A stretch of 37,466 nt of DNA from contig JACYMD010000039.1 in the NCBI GenBank assembly GCA_015272215.1, positions 1-37,466 on the forward strand, written 5' to 3'. A program made the translations under genes and the position numbers. Of this stretch, positions 30,558 through 37,466 are shown in pieces. Within the stretch, counting starts at the first letter, position 1, and every line of letters begins with the position of its first letter. The stretch is from Rivularia sp. T60_A2020_040. GTDB taxonomy: Bacteria > Cyanobacteriota > Cyanobacteriia > Cyanobacteriales > Nostocaceae. Under the pieces are notes generated by a model. It was not told where the DNA came from. It did no database searches and saw only the letters and a program-made list of their open reading frames with translations.

Positions 30558-31650
30558 TTTCACTCCTTAAACACCGCGTGCTATTTTACTTTGGTTTATA
30601 TACTCCTACAAGGCTTTACTGATAACCGAATCAAATCAAAACTATCAATTGTTAAATAATAATTACGGATAGTCGAGATAGGGAAAAATAAATAGTTAGA
30701 AAAACAAGCATTGTAATTCTAACTGAAATAATCAAGACTTGATAGCTTAATCTTTTCTTAATCTTTAAGATTGGATATCGGCTTTTTTTTCCCATTAAAT
30801 CCTCGGAATTGACGCTAATTCACTTTTATAGAGTCTTCTTCAAAATCTTTTATCATACATTGTTATATACACCTATTATCAGGAAATTTTATCCACTTTA
30901 CTAAAGTTAACAAGATTTGATCCAATAATTTACGTAAGTTGATGTGATTTTACAGATTAATTATTTGTAATGCATTAGACATAAATCTAATACGTTCACA
31001 CTGTCCACGCAAACTAAATAAATCGCTGAAGTTATGAATCCATCACTCAATTCAATATTCGTCTGATGTGATGGCGATATTGTCTTGCTACAGTTGTTTG
31101 TCTCAAAGACTTATTTTTAAAGTAGTATTTTACTTGACTAAGTAATTACGAGTCTGCTTAAGAAATTATTAACAGTAGGTAAATCTTTAGCTGTTTTGTT
31201 GTACCTTAGCGTCTATGGAAGGCGATAGTTTATACCCTGGCTATTTGAGGATATTTATCCGTTGTTTTCCTGGGGACAGGTAAATCTAAATCTGAATTTA
31301 ACCTTTGTTGTAAATAAATCATTCAACCCATAAACTTGCTCAAAAGCCTGTTCTACTCGCTATTTGATTGATTTATTCTTATTAAGTTCCCCTAATAATA
31401 GTGACATTAAAGGGCTCAAAGTGATATTTGCTACAAATAAAATCATGCTTTTTATATATATGAGAACATTGTGATGATTTGATGACTTTTTTAACATATC
31501 TTTATATTTTTTGAGGTTTTATAACGTCAAAATGTAAATAGTTCCGTATAGCAAATTACAAAAAACAGAGTAGAAAATAGGTTTATTACCTTGTTCGTTT
31601 CGGCTAAATTTTGGGAATAATACTTACGTGTAACATAGCGAGTGGTAATT
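30558..31650. other. Long intergenic region between divergent genes, no gene seen
   Basis: About 1.1 kb, the longest empty stretch in the window. It is strongly AT-rich with no frame above about 20 codons. A T-rich tract after a weak stem (CTTAATCTTTAAGATTGG, then eight Ts near 30783-30790) could end a short transcript. A 13-bp palindrome ACTTTACTAAAGT lies near 30895-30907. I see no match to 6S RNA, Yfr1 or other RNAs I know. Confidence 0.45.
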
Positions 31651-31884
31651 ATGAGTGTGAATACGGTGTCTTCTATCAATTACTCTTTAGACGTGATTCA
31701 GGACGAAGCGCGGCGATTGGTTCAAAGAGGAGTAGTGAGCCGACAACAGCCTATATATACATTGTGTCAATACATACCGGCAAGAGAGTGGGTTTGTATT
31801 GAATATGAATTAGAAAAATGCGAATTTTTGCTGCGCGATCGCATCGCCGATTTAATTGGCAGGGAAGTATGGGAAAACGACTAA
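31651..31884 (+). CDS. DUF4327 family protein
   Basis: 77 residues from the ATG at 31651; a GTG nine bases upstream is less likely. It matches the short, highly conserved cyanobacterial DUF4327 family (SINYSLDVIQDEARRLVQRG, VSRQQPIYTLCQYIPAREWV, then LRDRIADLIGREVWEND). It has no signal peptide, is predicted helical and soluble, and its function is unknown. A HIP1 octamer lies within the gene. Confidence 0.88.
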   Translation: MSVNTVSSINYSLDVIQDEARRLVQRGVVSRQQPIYTLCQYIPAREWVCIEYELEKCEFLLRDRIADLIGREVWEND

Positions 31885-32202
31885 CTTAATTGGTGAGGGA
31901 AATGTAGGGTGGGTGAGATATTTCGGGTGCGTAAATTTGCCTGCTTAATTAGCTATAGAATCTCTGTTTTTAAATTTTAAGAATCCCATCCAAACCTATG
32001 GTTTTGGCTTTAATTAATTAATTATAAGTACAAGCGGTTTTATACTGCTTAAAGTAGGCACGTCCTATAATTAGCCATTCGTAACATTAACGGTTAGAGT
32101 ATGGCTTTTAGATGGATGTGCTGCTTTTTTTTTAGATTTAAAAATAATTTATGGTAATCGAATATACTTTATCAAAAGTATAAAGTCAAGTTTTTATCTG
32201 TA

Positions 32203-32297
32203 AGGGAAGAGGGGAGAGGGAAAAGGGAAGAGGGAAGAGGGAAGAGGGAAGAAGGAAGAAGGAAAGAGGGAAGAGGGAAGAGGGAAGAGGGAAGAGT
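32203..32297 (+). repeat. Purine-rich STRR (GAGGGAA heptads)
   Basis: About 13 tandem heptads of AGAGGGA with slippage variants, in the 630-bp gap between the DUF4327 and ppsA genes. It abuts dispersed repeat family A. The rest of this gap holds no gene I can support. Confidence 0.9.
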
Positions 32298-32302
32298 CAG
32301 GG

Positions 32303-32352
32303 CTTATATAACTCACGAGTAATGATGTAAATAATGCAAGCCTAAGTATTTA
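32303..32352 (-). repeat. Dispersed repeat family A, copy 3
   Basis: Reverse complement reads ATACTTAGGCTTGCATTATT, then TACATCATTACTCGTGAGTT and ATATAAGCC. It is the closest match to 581-630 and lies about 165 bp upstream of ppsA, directly beside the GAGGGAA repeat tract. Confidence 0.75.
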
Positions 32353-32514
32353 TAAAAACCCAATTTTTGAAAACTGCTTGTTTTGGTGTAAAAATCACAA
32401 TTGATGATTTTTGTCAATGTGTAAGTTTTATAATTGATCAATTAGAGTATATATAAATTAAATAAATAAAATATTATTCACGATTTAGGCATCTACCGGA
32501 GCAGCTAAATAGTT

Positions 32515-35043
32515 ATGAATCAAATAGCTAAAGAACAAGCGCTAATATTGTGGTTCAATCAAATCGGCATTAATGATATTCCCATAGTCGGCGGTAAAAA
32601 TGCGTCTTTGGGAGAAATGATTGGACAATTGGGTTCAAAAGGTGTGAATGTCCCCAATGGTTTTGCGACTACTGCTTATGCTTATCGCTATTTTATAAAA
32701 TCAGCAGGGTTAGAAGAAAAGCTGCGTCAGTTGTTTTCCGATTTAGATGTAGATAATTTACAAAATTTACGCAGTCGGGGAAAGAAAGCGCGGAAATTGT
32801 TGTTGCATACACCATTCCCCTCGGAATTTAAAAGCGCGATCGCAACGGCATATACTAAGTTGTGCGAGCAGTATAATGTGGATACAGATGTTGCAGTGCG
32901 TTCGAGTGCCACAGCTGAAGATTTACCGGATGCGAGTTTTGCGGGGCAGCAGGAAACTTACCTTAACGTCACTACAGTTGAAGAGGTAATAGGAGCTACT
33001 CATCGTTGTTTTGCTTCGTTATTTACAGATAGAGCTATTTCTTATCGACATACTAGAGGTTTTGACCATTTTGACGTTGCCCTAGCGGTGGGAGTGCAGA
33101 AAATGGTACGTTCGGATTTAGCAACTTCGGGAGTAATGTTTTCCATTGAAACAGAAAGCGGTTTTAAAGATGCGGCTTTGATTACAGCAGCTTACGGTTT
33201 GGGAGAAAACGTAGTCCAAGGTTCCGTAAATCCCGATGAATACCATGTTTTTAAACCAACATTAATATCAGGATTTCGCCCAATTATTGATAAAAGATTG
33301 GGTAGTAAAGAAATCAAAATGGTTTACGATGACGGTACAAAAAATGTCAAAAATGTGCCGGTGTCTTCTACCGAAAGAGCTAAATTTGCTTTAAACGACG
33401 CAGATATTTTACAGTTAGGGCGGTGGGCTTGTGTCATAGAAGAGCATTATTCTCGCGTTCATGGTAAATACACCCCGATGGATATGGAATGGGCTAAAGA
33501 CGGGATTACCAACGAACTGTTTATAGTCCAAGCTCGTCCAGAAACGGTACAGTCACAGAAGCAGCAGAATACTTTAAGAAGTTATCGCTTTGTTAAGGAC
33601 AAGGAGACAAGGGGACAAGGAGACAATTCGGCTTCTAACTCCCCCCATCTTCTTACCATCGGACGTGCTGTAGGGGAAGCCATCGCTCACGGAAAAGCGC
33701 GGGTAATTGTGGATGTGAGTCAAATCGAACAGTTCCAAGCTGGGGAAATACTGGTAACGGATAGAACAGACCCCGATTGGGAACCGATTATGAAAAAAGC
33801 CAGCGCCATCGTCACAAATTCGGGGGGTAGAACCTGTCACAGCGCAATTATTGCACGAGAGTTAGGCTTACCCGCGATTGTGGGATGTGATAATGCCACC
33901 AAAGTTTTGAAAACTTCCCAGGAGATAACGGTTTCTTGTGCGGAAGGGGAAGAGGGTAAGGTTTATCAAGGATTGTTACCTTTTGTAGTGGAAGAGGTGC
34001 AGTTGGAAGATTTACCCCGTACAAAAACGCAAATTTTGATGAATGTGGGAAATCCTCAAGAAGCATTTCGTTTATCGACAATTCCCAATGATGGTGTGGG
34101 GTTAGCACGGACTGAATTTATTATTGCTAATCAAATTCAAATTCATCCGATGGCTTTGGTTTATTTTGATGAGTTAGAAGATGCGTTTGTTAAAGAAAAA
34201 ATTGCTGAAATAACTGCACTTTATCACCATAAACCAGCATTTTTTGTCGATAAATTAGCTCAAGGAATCGCTAGAATTACAGCGGCATTTTATCCGAAGC
34301 CGGTAATAGTTAGAATGTCGGATTTTAAAAGTAATGAATATGCGAATTTGCTGGGGGGAAGACAATTTGAACCCAAGGAAGAAAATCCGATGTTGGGTTG
34401 GAGGGGTGCATCGCGATATTATGACGAACGGTATCGTGAAGGTTTTGCTTTAGAATGTCAAGCTATTCTCCGGGTAAGGGAAGAGATGGGTTTGACTAAT
34501 TTGATTCCGATGATTCCTTTTTGTCGGACTCCCGATGAAGGATGTTTGGTGTTGGAAGAAATGACGAAAAATGGTTTACAGCAGGGTGTTAATGGTTTAC
34601 AGGTTTATGTGATGTGCGAGTTACCAAATAATGTGATTATGGCTGAGGAGTTTGCACAAGTTTTCGATGGGTTTTCGATTGGTTCTAATGATTTAACTCA
34701 GTTAACTTTGGGTTTAGATCGAGATTCGTCATTAGTAGCACGGTTATTTGACGAACGTAGTGAAGGTGTGAAACGGATGGTAAAATTAGCTATCCAATCG
34801 GTGAAAAAGCATAACCGTAAAATTGGTATTTGCGGACAAGCACCCAGTGATTATCCGGAATTTGCCAGGTTTTTAGTGGAACAAGGAATTGATTCCATTA
34901 GTTTGAATCCGGATTCGGTGTTGAAGACGATGTTGGAAGTTGCGGAAGTGGAGAATGAAGTGGCTAGTACCCCTGCGCGGAAGAAGATTACCGATAAAAA
35001 AACCGCAGAGACGCAGAGTACACAGAGGAAAGAAGTTTCATAG
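32515..35043 (+). CDS. ppsA: Phosphoenolpyruvate synthase
   Basis: 842 residues. It makes PEP from pyruvate and ATP in gluconeogenic carbon flow. The N-terminal nucleotide-binding domain (about 15-345) opens VGGKNASLGEMIGQL and includes VAVRSSATAEDLPDASFAGQ and GLGENVVQGSVNPDEY. The mobile phosphohistidine domain carries GGRTCHSAIIARELGLPAIVG, with catalytic His near residue 442. The C-terminal PEP-binding TIM barrel (about 500-810) includes GVGLARTEFI, NPMLGWRG and IGSNDLTQLTLGLDRDS. Two repeat-derived stretches are present. Residues about 361-378 (KDKETRGQGDNSASN) fill the linker between the first two domains. The last 15 or so residues come from dispersed repeat family D, which supplies the stop. 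GGAG about 14 bp before the ATG is a weak ribosome binding site. Confidence 0.95.
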   Translation: MNQIAKEQALILWFNQIGINDIPIVGGKNASLGEMIGQLGSKGVNVPNGFATTAYAYRYFIKSAGLEEKLRQLFSDLDVDNLQNLRSRGKKARKLLLHTPFPSEFKSAIATAYTKLCEQYNVDTDVAVRSSATAEDLPDASFAGQQETYLNVTTVEEVIGATHRCFASLFTDRAISYRHTRGFDHFDVALAVGVQKMVRSDLATSGVMFSIETESGFKDAALITAAYGLGENVVQGSVNPDEYHVFKPTLISGFRPIIDKRLGSKEIKMVYDDGTKNVKNVPVSSTERAKFALNDADILQLGRWACVIEEHYSRVHGKYTPMDMEWAKDGITNELFIVQARPETVQSQKQQNTLRSYRFVKDKETRGQGDNSASNSPHLLTIGRAVGEAIAHGKARVIVDVSQIEQFQAGEILVTDRTDPDWEPIMKKASAIVTNSGGRTCHSAIIARELGLPAIVGCDNATKVLKTSQEITVSCAEGEEGKVYQGLLPFVVEEVQLEDLPRTKTQILMNVGNPQEAFRLSTIPNDGVGLARTEFIIANQIQIHPMALVYFDELEDAFVKEKIAEITALYHHKPAFFVDKLAQGIARITAAFYPKPVIVRMSDFKSNEYANLLGGRQFEPKEENPMLGWRGASRYYDERYREGFALECQAILRVREEMGLTNLIPMIPFCRTPDEGCLVLEEMTKNGLQQGVNGLQVYVMCELPNNVIMAEEFAQVFDGFSIGSNDLTQLTLGLDRDSSLVARLFDERSEGVKRMVKLAIQSVKKHNRKIGICGQAPSDYPEFARFLVEQGIDSISLNPDSVLKTMLEVAEVENEVASTPARKKITDKKTAETQSTQRKEVS
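33593..33640 (+). repeat. Repeat-derived insertion within the ppsA frame
   Basis: Tandem GGACAAGGAGACAAGGGGAC-type sequence, similar to the GGGGAGACAAGGGGAAA scrap at 11802-11820. It is translated as a charged linker between the ATP-grasp and phosphohistidine domains, a position where length change is tolerable. Confidence 0.7.
34996..35042 (+). repeat. Dispersed repeat family D at the 3' end of ppsA
   Basis: AAAAAACCGCAGAGACGCAG followed by AGTACACAGAGGAAAGAAGT. It encodes the last residues (KTAETQSTQRKEVS) and leads directly into the TAG stop. Matches 22763-22802. Confidence 0.85.
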
Positions 35044-35101
35044 AAATAGGTAATTTTCCAGCGGAATAGGAGTAGTACCGCTGCGCGGAAGTAAAAAGTC
35101 T

Positions 35102-35171
35102 TAGAGGATAAGGATTTGAACCCTTGGCAATGGTTGCCTTATTTATGCCGTGCTGTACTAGCACTTAGTAC
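35102..35171 (-). other. tRNA-like 3' remnant with adjoining hairpins
   Basis: On the minus strand AAGGGTTCAAATCCTTA forms a T-arm with a standard TTCAAAT loop, followed by TCCTCTA as an acceptor 3' strand. It is preceded by the hairpin GGCAACCATTGCC, which could be a long variable arm. No complementary TAGAGGA 5' acceptor strand or normal D and anticodon arms are found upstream. Instead there are two overlapping hairpins (GTACTA/TAGTAC and GTGCT/AGCAC). Most likely a decayed tRNA end, not a working tRNA. Confidence 0.35.
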
Positions 35172-35301
35172 GCAAAATAAAATACTTCAGTAAATTTGCT
35201 TAGTAAATGTAAAATGACTAAGTAAATTCACTGGAGACATTGCTTTATTCACCTTGCTAGATTTATTTTGTTTGTTTCCAAAAATACATAAAAAACAGGG
35301 T

Positions 35302-35511
35302 ATGAAAGTAAGCGCTCGTAATAGTTTCAAAGGTACTGTGAAAAAAATTATTCCCGGAGCAATTAATACAGAGGTGCTTTTAGAGATTGCCCCTGGAGTA
35401 GAAATAAATGCAATAATTACAAAAACATCAGTAGAAAACCTTAATTTGACAATAGGTAAACCAGCTTACGTAATGATTAAATCATCTGATGTTATCGTTG
35501 CTGTAGATTAA
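35302..35511 (+). CDS. Molybdenum-pterin-binding (Mop/TOBE) protein
   Basis: 69 residues from the ATG at 35302, the usual length of a single Mop domain. The upstream in-frame start would add a hydrophobic stretch not found in the family. The sequence MKVSARNSFKGTVKKIIPGA, then NTEVLLEIAPGVEINAIITKTSVENLNL and IGKPAYVMIKSSDVIVAVD, is a typical Mop domain. It oligomerises to bind molybdate in the cytoplasm as a storage or homeostasis protein. No molybdate transporter or cofactor genes are adjacent. An AACAGGG just upstream may serve as a weak ribosome binding site. Confidence 0.88.
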   Translation: MKVSARNSFKGTVKKIIPGAINTEVLLEIAPGVEINAIITKTSVENLNLTIGKPAYVMIKSSDVIVAVD

Positions 35512-35733
35512 ATATAAATAATTATATTCAGCATTAATAAGCAGTTTATTTCTTTCCATAAACCGCTTATTTTGATGATTATTTTCAATTTTTATTCGAG
35601 ATGAGTTAATTGCAAAATCAAATCCCCTTTACAAATAAAAAGACAACTACTCAAGTCCCGTAAAAAGATTACCTATGAAGTAATATGCTGGCTTTTCTCC
35701 CTGAACAAGTAAGTGCCTACATTTTTTCAGTAA

Positions 35734-37466
35734 TTAAAATCTAAATGTAGTTCTAATAATTCCCTGATAAATTGTGTCATTATTACGATTATGTTCGGGA
35801 TTAAAGATAACAATCAAACCTGGTGTAATTGATATGTTCCTATTCACTTGATAACGATATAATGCTTCTAAATGGAAAGATGTATCGCTATCTTCGCGTC
35901 TATTAGTAGTAGGAGTTACTACAGCAGGACCAAAATCATTACTTACTACTTTCGGTGGTTGACCAAAGATAATACCAGCTAAATTACCTTTTTTACCCAA
36001 ATCTGGAAAAGCCAAAGTAACAGCCCAATTCCAAATATCAGCTTTATCACCCTTATTGACATTATTTGTCGCAGCAACGTTACCAGAACTTGTTTCCGCT
36101 TTTGCTTGGGTATATCCCAACCAACCAGAAAGGACGAATTTAGGATTCAAGCGATAGCTGGTTTGCAAGCCGTAGTGGTTGGCTAAAGTTGCAATCGTGT
36201 TACCAAAGGGTGTTGCAGCAAAAGCACTACCTTCGGAACCAGAAACATTTACATCCCCTGTTGCAACACCATTTATAGCACCGCTAAAGTAAGAATGTGC
36301 GTAGGTTAAAGCAATGGTTGTATTTTTATTTGGTTGAATGGCTAATTGGGTTAAAGCACCATAACTACCATCAAATAATCCTTTCTTGATACCTGGGTCT
36401 TCCACATTACGAGCCAAATAACCAGCTGATAAAGTAAAGGTGTCATTCAACTTGTATGTTGCACTGACTCCAGCACCTTTACCTGCTGCAAGACCTGTAT
36501 TACTAGCTCGGTAAATGGGTGCAAATCGACCAAAACGGGATAATGCACCTGCCGTAGCTGCGGAAAACTGAGGATTAACGGTGTTGAAATTATCGAAAAA
36601 AGACCCACCAACGGCATCAACAACAATATTACCTTTGTTACCCAGAGGGAAACTATAAAATATTTTACCAACATCTACAGTATTTTCCAGGCGAACCGTT
36701 GTATCGTATCCCAGACGGGTCATATTTGTGCCAGTAACACCACTGTTAAAAGGAGTCGTATTGTTCGCTTTAAGTATAATTCGCAAGCGGTCTTTACCAC
36801 TAAAGCTAGAGTCAAAGATCAAACGAACGCGATCGCTAAAAATTGTATTATCTTGCAATTTAGAACCCCCGGTACCATAAGCAGATGCTCTAACTGCATC
36901 TCTTTGGGCTGGGGTAAGTGCAGGATTGTTAATCTCTCTCCATCGATCGGATGTCAGCGCTCTATCTTCACCAAATACACCTCCTACAGAAAAAATGGCA
37001 TCCCCACTTAACTTGGTAGTAGCGGAAAATTGCTGACTTTCTAAAACTGCTGTCCGTACTTCCAGAGGGTCTATTCTTCCTCGTAATTCAGCTAATCCAT
37101 CGGCAAATTCGTCCGATAGTTTTTGCAGTTCTATTAGGTCTTCTTTTCTAACTAGATCGGCTGTACCCGCAGCAATTAGTTCATTTACTCGATTTAAACA
37201 AGCATTCAAACCTGCTGCAAATTCATAACGAGTCAATGCTCGATTACCTCTGAAAGTACCGTTTGGATATCCTGCAATACACCCGTAACGCTCAACTAAA
37301 GATTGCAGTGCTTGAAATGCCCAGTCTGTCGGCTGTACGTCTGATAGCTCCGACACGGATGTGACCTGTGACATTGATGATTCTCGGTTTTCGCTATTGT
37401 CACTCTCAAGTGGGAGCAACGCGATTTTGTGAAAGCAGCCACTAGGATTGCGATAGCGAAGCGCTG
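35734..37466 (-). CDS. SLH-domain porin (OprB-type), N-terminus beyond the window
   Basis: At least 577 codons; the frame stays open to the window edge, so the start and signal peptide lie outside. The visible N-terminal part contains VTSVSELSDVQPTDWAFQAL and YGCIAGYPNGTFRGNRALTRYEFAAGLNACLNRVNELI, an SLH domain that anchors cyanobacterial porins to peptidoglycan. A coiled coil (about 90-120, LQKLSDEFADGLAELRGRI) follows. The rest is a beta-barrel ending in the outer-membrane signature IIRTTFRF. The family resembles carbohydrate-selective (OprB) and iron-uptake porins; the solute is not deducible. The extreme 5' part (about 37420-37466) looks like a palindromic repeat (GCGATAGCGAAGCGC), so it may be an insertion in the frame. 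Confidence 0.88.
   Translation of the reverse strand, partial: ALRYRNPSGCFHKIALLPLESDNSENRESSMSQVTSVSELSDVQPTDWAFQALQSLVERYGCIAGYPNGTFRGNRALTRYEFAAGLNACLNRVNELIAAGTADLVRKEDLIELQKLSDEFADGLAELRGRIDPLEVRTAVLESQQFSATTKLSGDAIFSVGGVFGEDRALTSDRWREINNPALTPAQRDAVRASAYGTGGSKLQDNTIFSDRVRLIFDSSFSGKDRLRIILKANNTTPFNSGVTGTNMTRLGYDTTVRLENTVDVGKIFYSFPLGNKGNIVVDAVGGSFFDNFNTVNPQFSAATAGALSRFGRFAPIYRASNTGLAAGKGAGVSATYKLNDTFTLSAGYLARNVEDPGIKKGLFDGSYGALTQLAIQPNKNTTIALTYAHSYFSGAINGVATGDVNVSGSEGSAFAATPFGNTIATLANHYGLQTSYRLNPKFVLSGWLGYTQAKAETSSGNVAATNNVNKGDKADIWNWAVTLAFPDLGKKGNLAGIIFGQPPKVVSNDFGPAVVTPTTNRREDSDTSFHLEALYRYQVNRNISITPGLIVIFNPEHNRNNDTIYQGIIRTTFRF

Noticed and set aside
30895-30907. Palindrome ACTTTACTAAAGT as a third operator of the NarL-type regulator
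   Set aside because: It shares only the ACTAAAGT core, not the full GACTWWAGTC palindrome or the half-site arrangement. In AT-rich DNA this could be chance.
32203-32297. Tandem repeat tract that could suggest a CRISPR array
   Set aside because: Units are contiguous heptads without unique spacers, and no cas genes are present. It is a short tandem repeat.

Overview
The window looks like chromosomal DNA of a filamentous, probably heterocystous cyanobacterium (Calothrix/Rivularia/Nostoc-like). The grounds are about ten HIP1 octamers (GCGATCGC), abundant heptanucleotide short tandem repeats (STRRs), cyanobacteria-specific proteins (SipA, Psb32-like TPM protein, DUF4346, DUF4327, SLH porin) and a cyanobacterial-type RNase P RNA carrying STRRs. 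It is AT-rich, with long intergenic regions full of small dispersed repeats. I see no transposase, phage gene, CRISPR array or intact tRNA.

Layout. 0.6-1.3 kb: remnant of a NarL-type histidine kinase. 1.6-4.8 kb: CorA transporter, an unknown protein, rnpB and rnc. 5-8.9 kb: Gfo/Idh/MocA oxidoreductase, PD-(D/E)XK nuclease-like protein, large dCache/HAMP sensor kinase. 9.3-12.6 kb: RibD_C reductase, FemAB/GNAT-like protein, DUF4346, TPM/Psb32-like protein. 13.2-18.3 kb: hydrophobic protein, TIR-like protein, PPK2 kinase, two-TM protein, PrxQ-type peroxiredoxin, SipA, a membrane-anchored HTH protein. 18.4-19.7 kb: cobalt/sirohydrochlorin chelatase CbiX behind a cobalamin riboswitch. 19.8-23 kb: DUF1501/DUF1800 pair. 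23.1-26.6 kb: two Spy-like LTxxQ proteins next to a NarL-type two-component system. 26.9-30.6 kb: Kch-type channel with zinc ribbon, beta-helix/SLH protein, lipoprotein. 31.6-37.5 kb: DUF4327, phosphoenolpyruvate synthase, Mop protein, and a porin that runs off the window edge.

The most coherent candidate system is at 23.1-26.6 kb. Two periplasmic Spy/CpxP-like proteins are adjacent to a histidine kinase/response regulator pair. A 16-bp perfect palindrome (core GACT-AA-AGTC) plus a half-site lies in the divergent gap. The same palindrome/half-site arrangement, in the same orientation, precedes the kinase remnant at the other end of the window. I infer an envelope-stress regulon with a decayed paralogous copy.

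The second theme is repeat traffic. At least five families of small dispersed repeats, besides STRRs, occur here. Some sit inside functional sequences: the rnpB P12 region, the cobalamin riboswitch, the reading frames of ppsA and the DUF1800 gene, and the 3' ends of ppsA, the TPM gene and the kinase remnant, where repeats appear to supply the stop codon or C-terminus.
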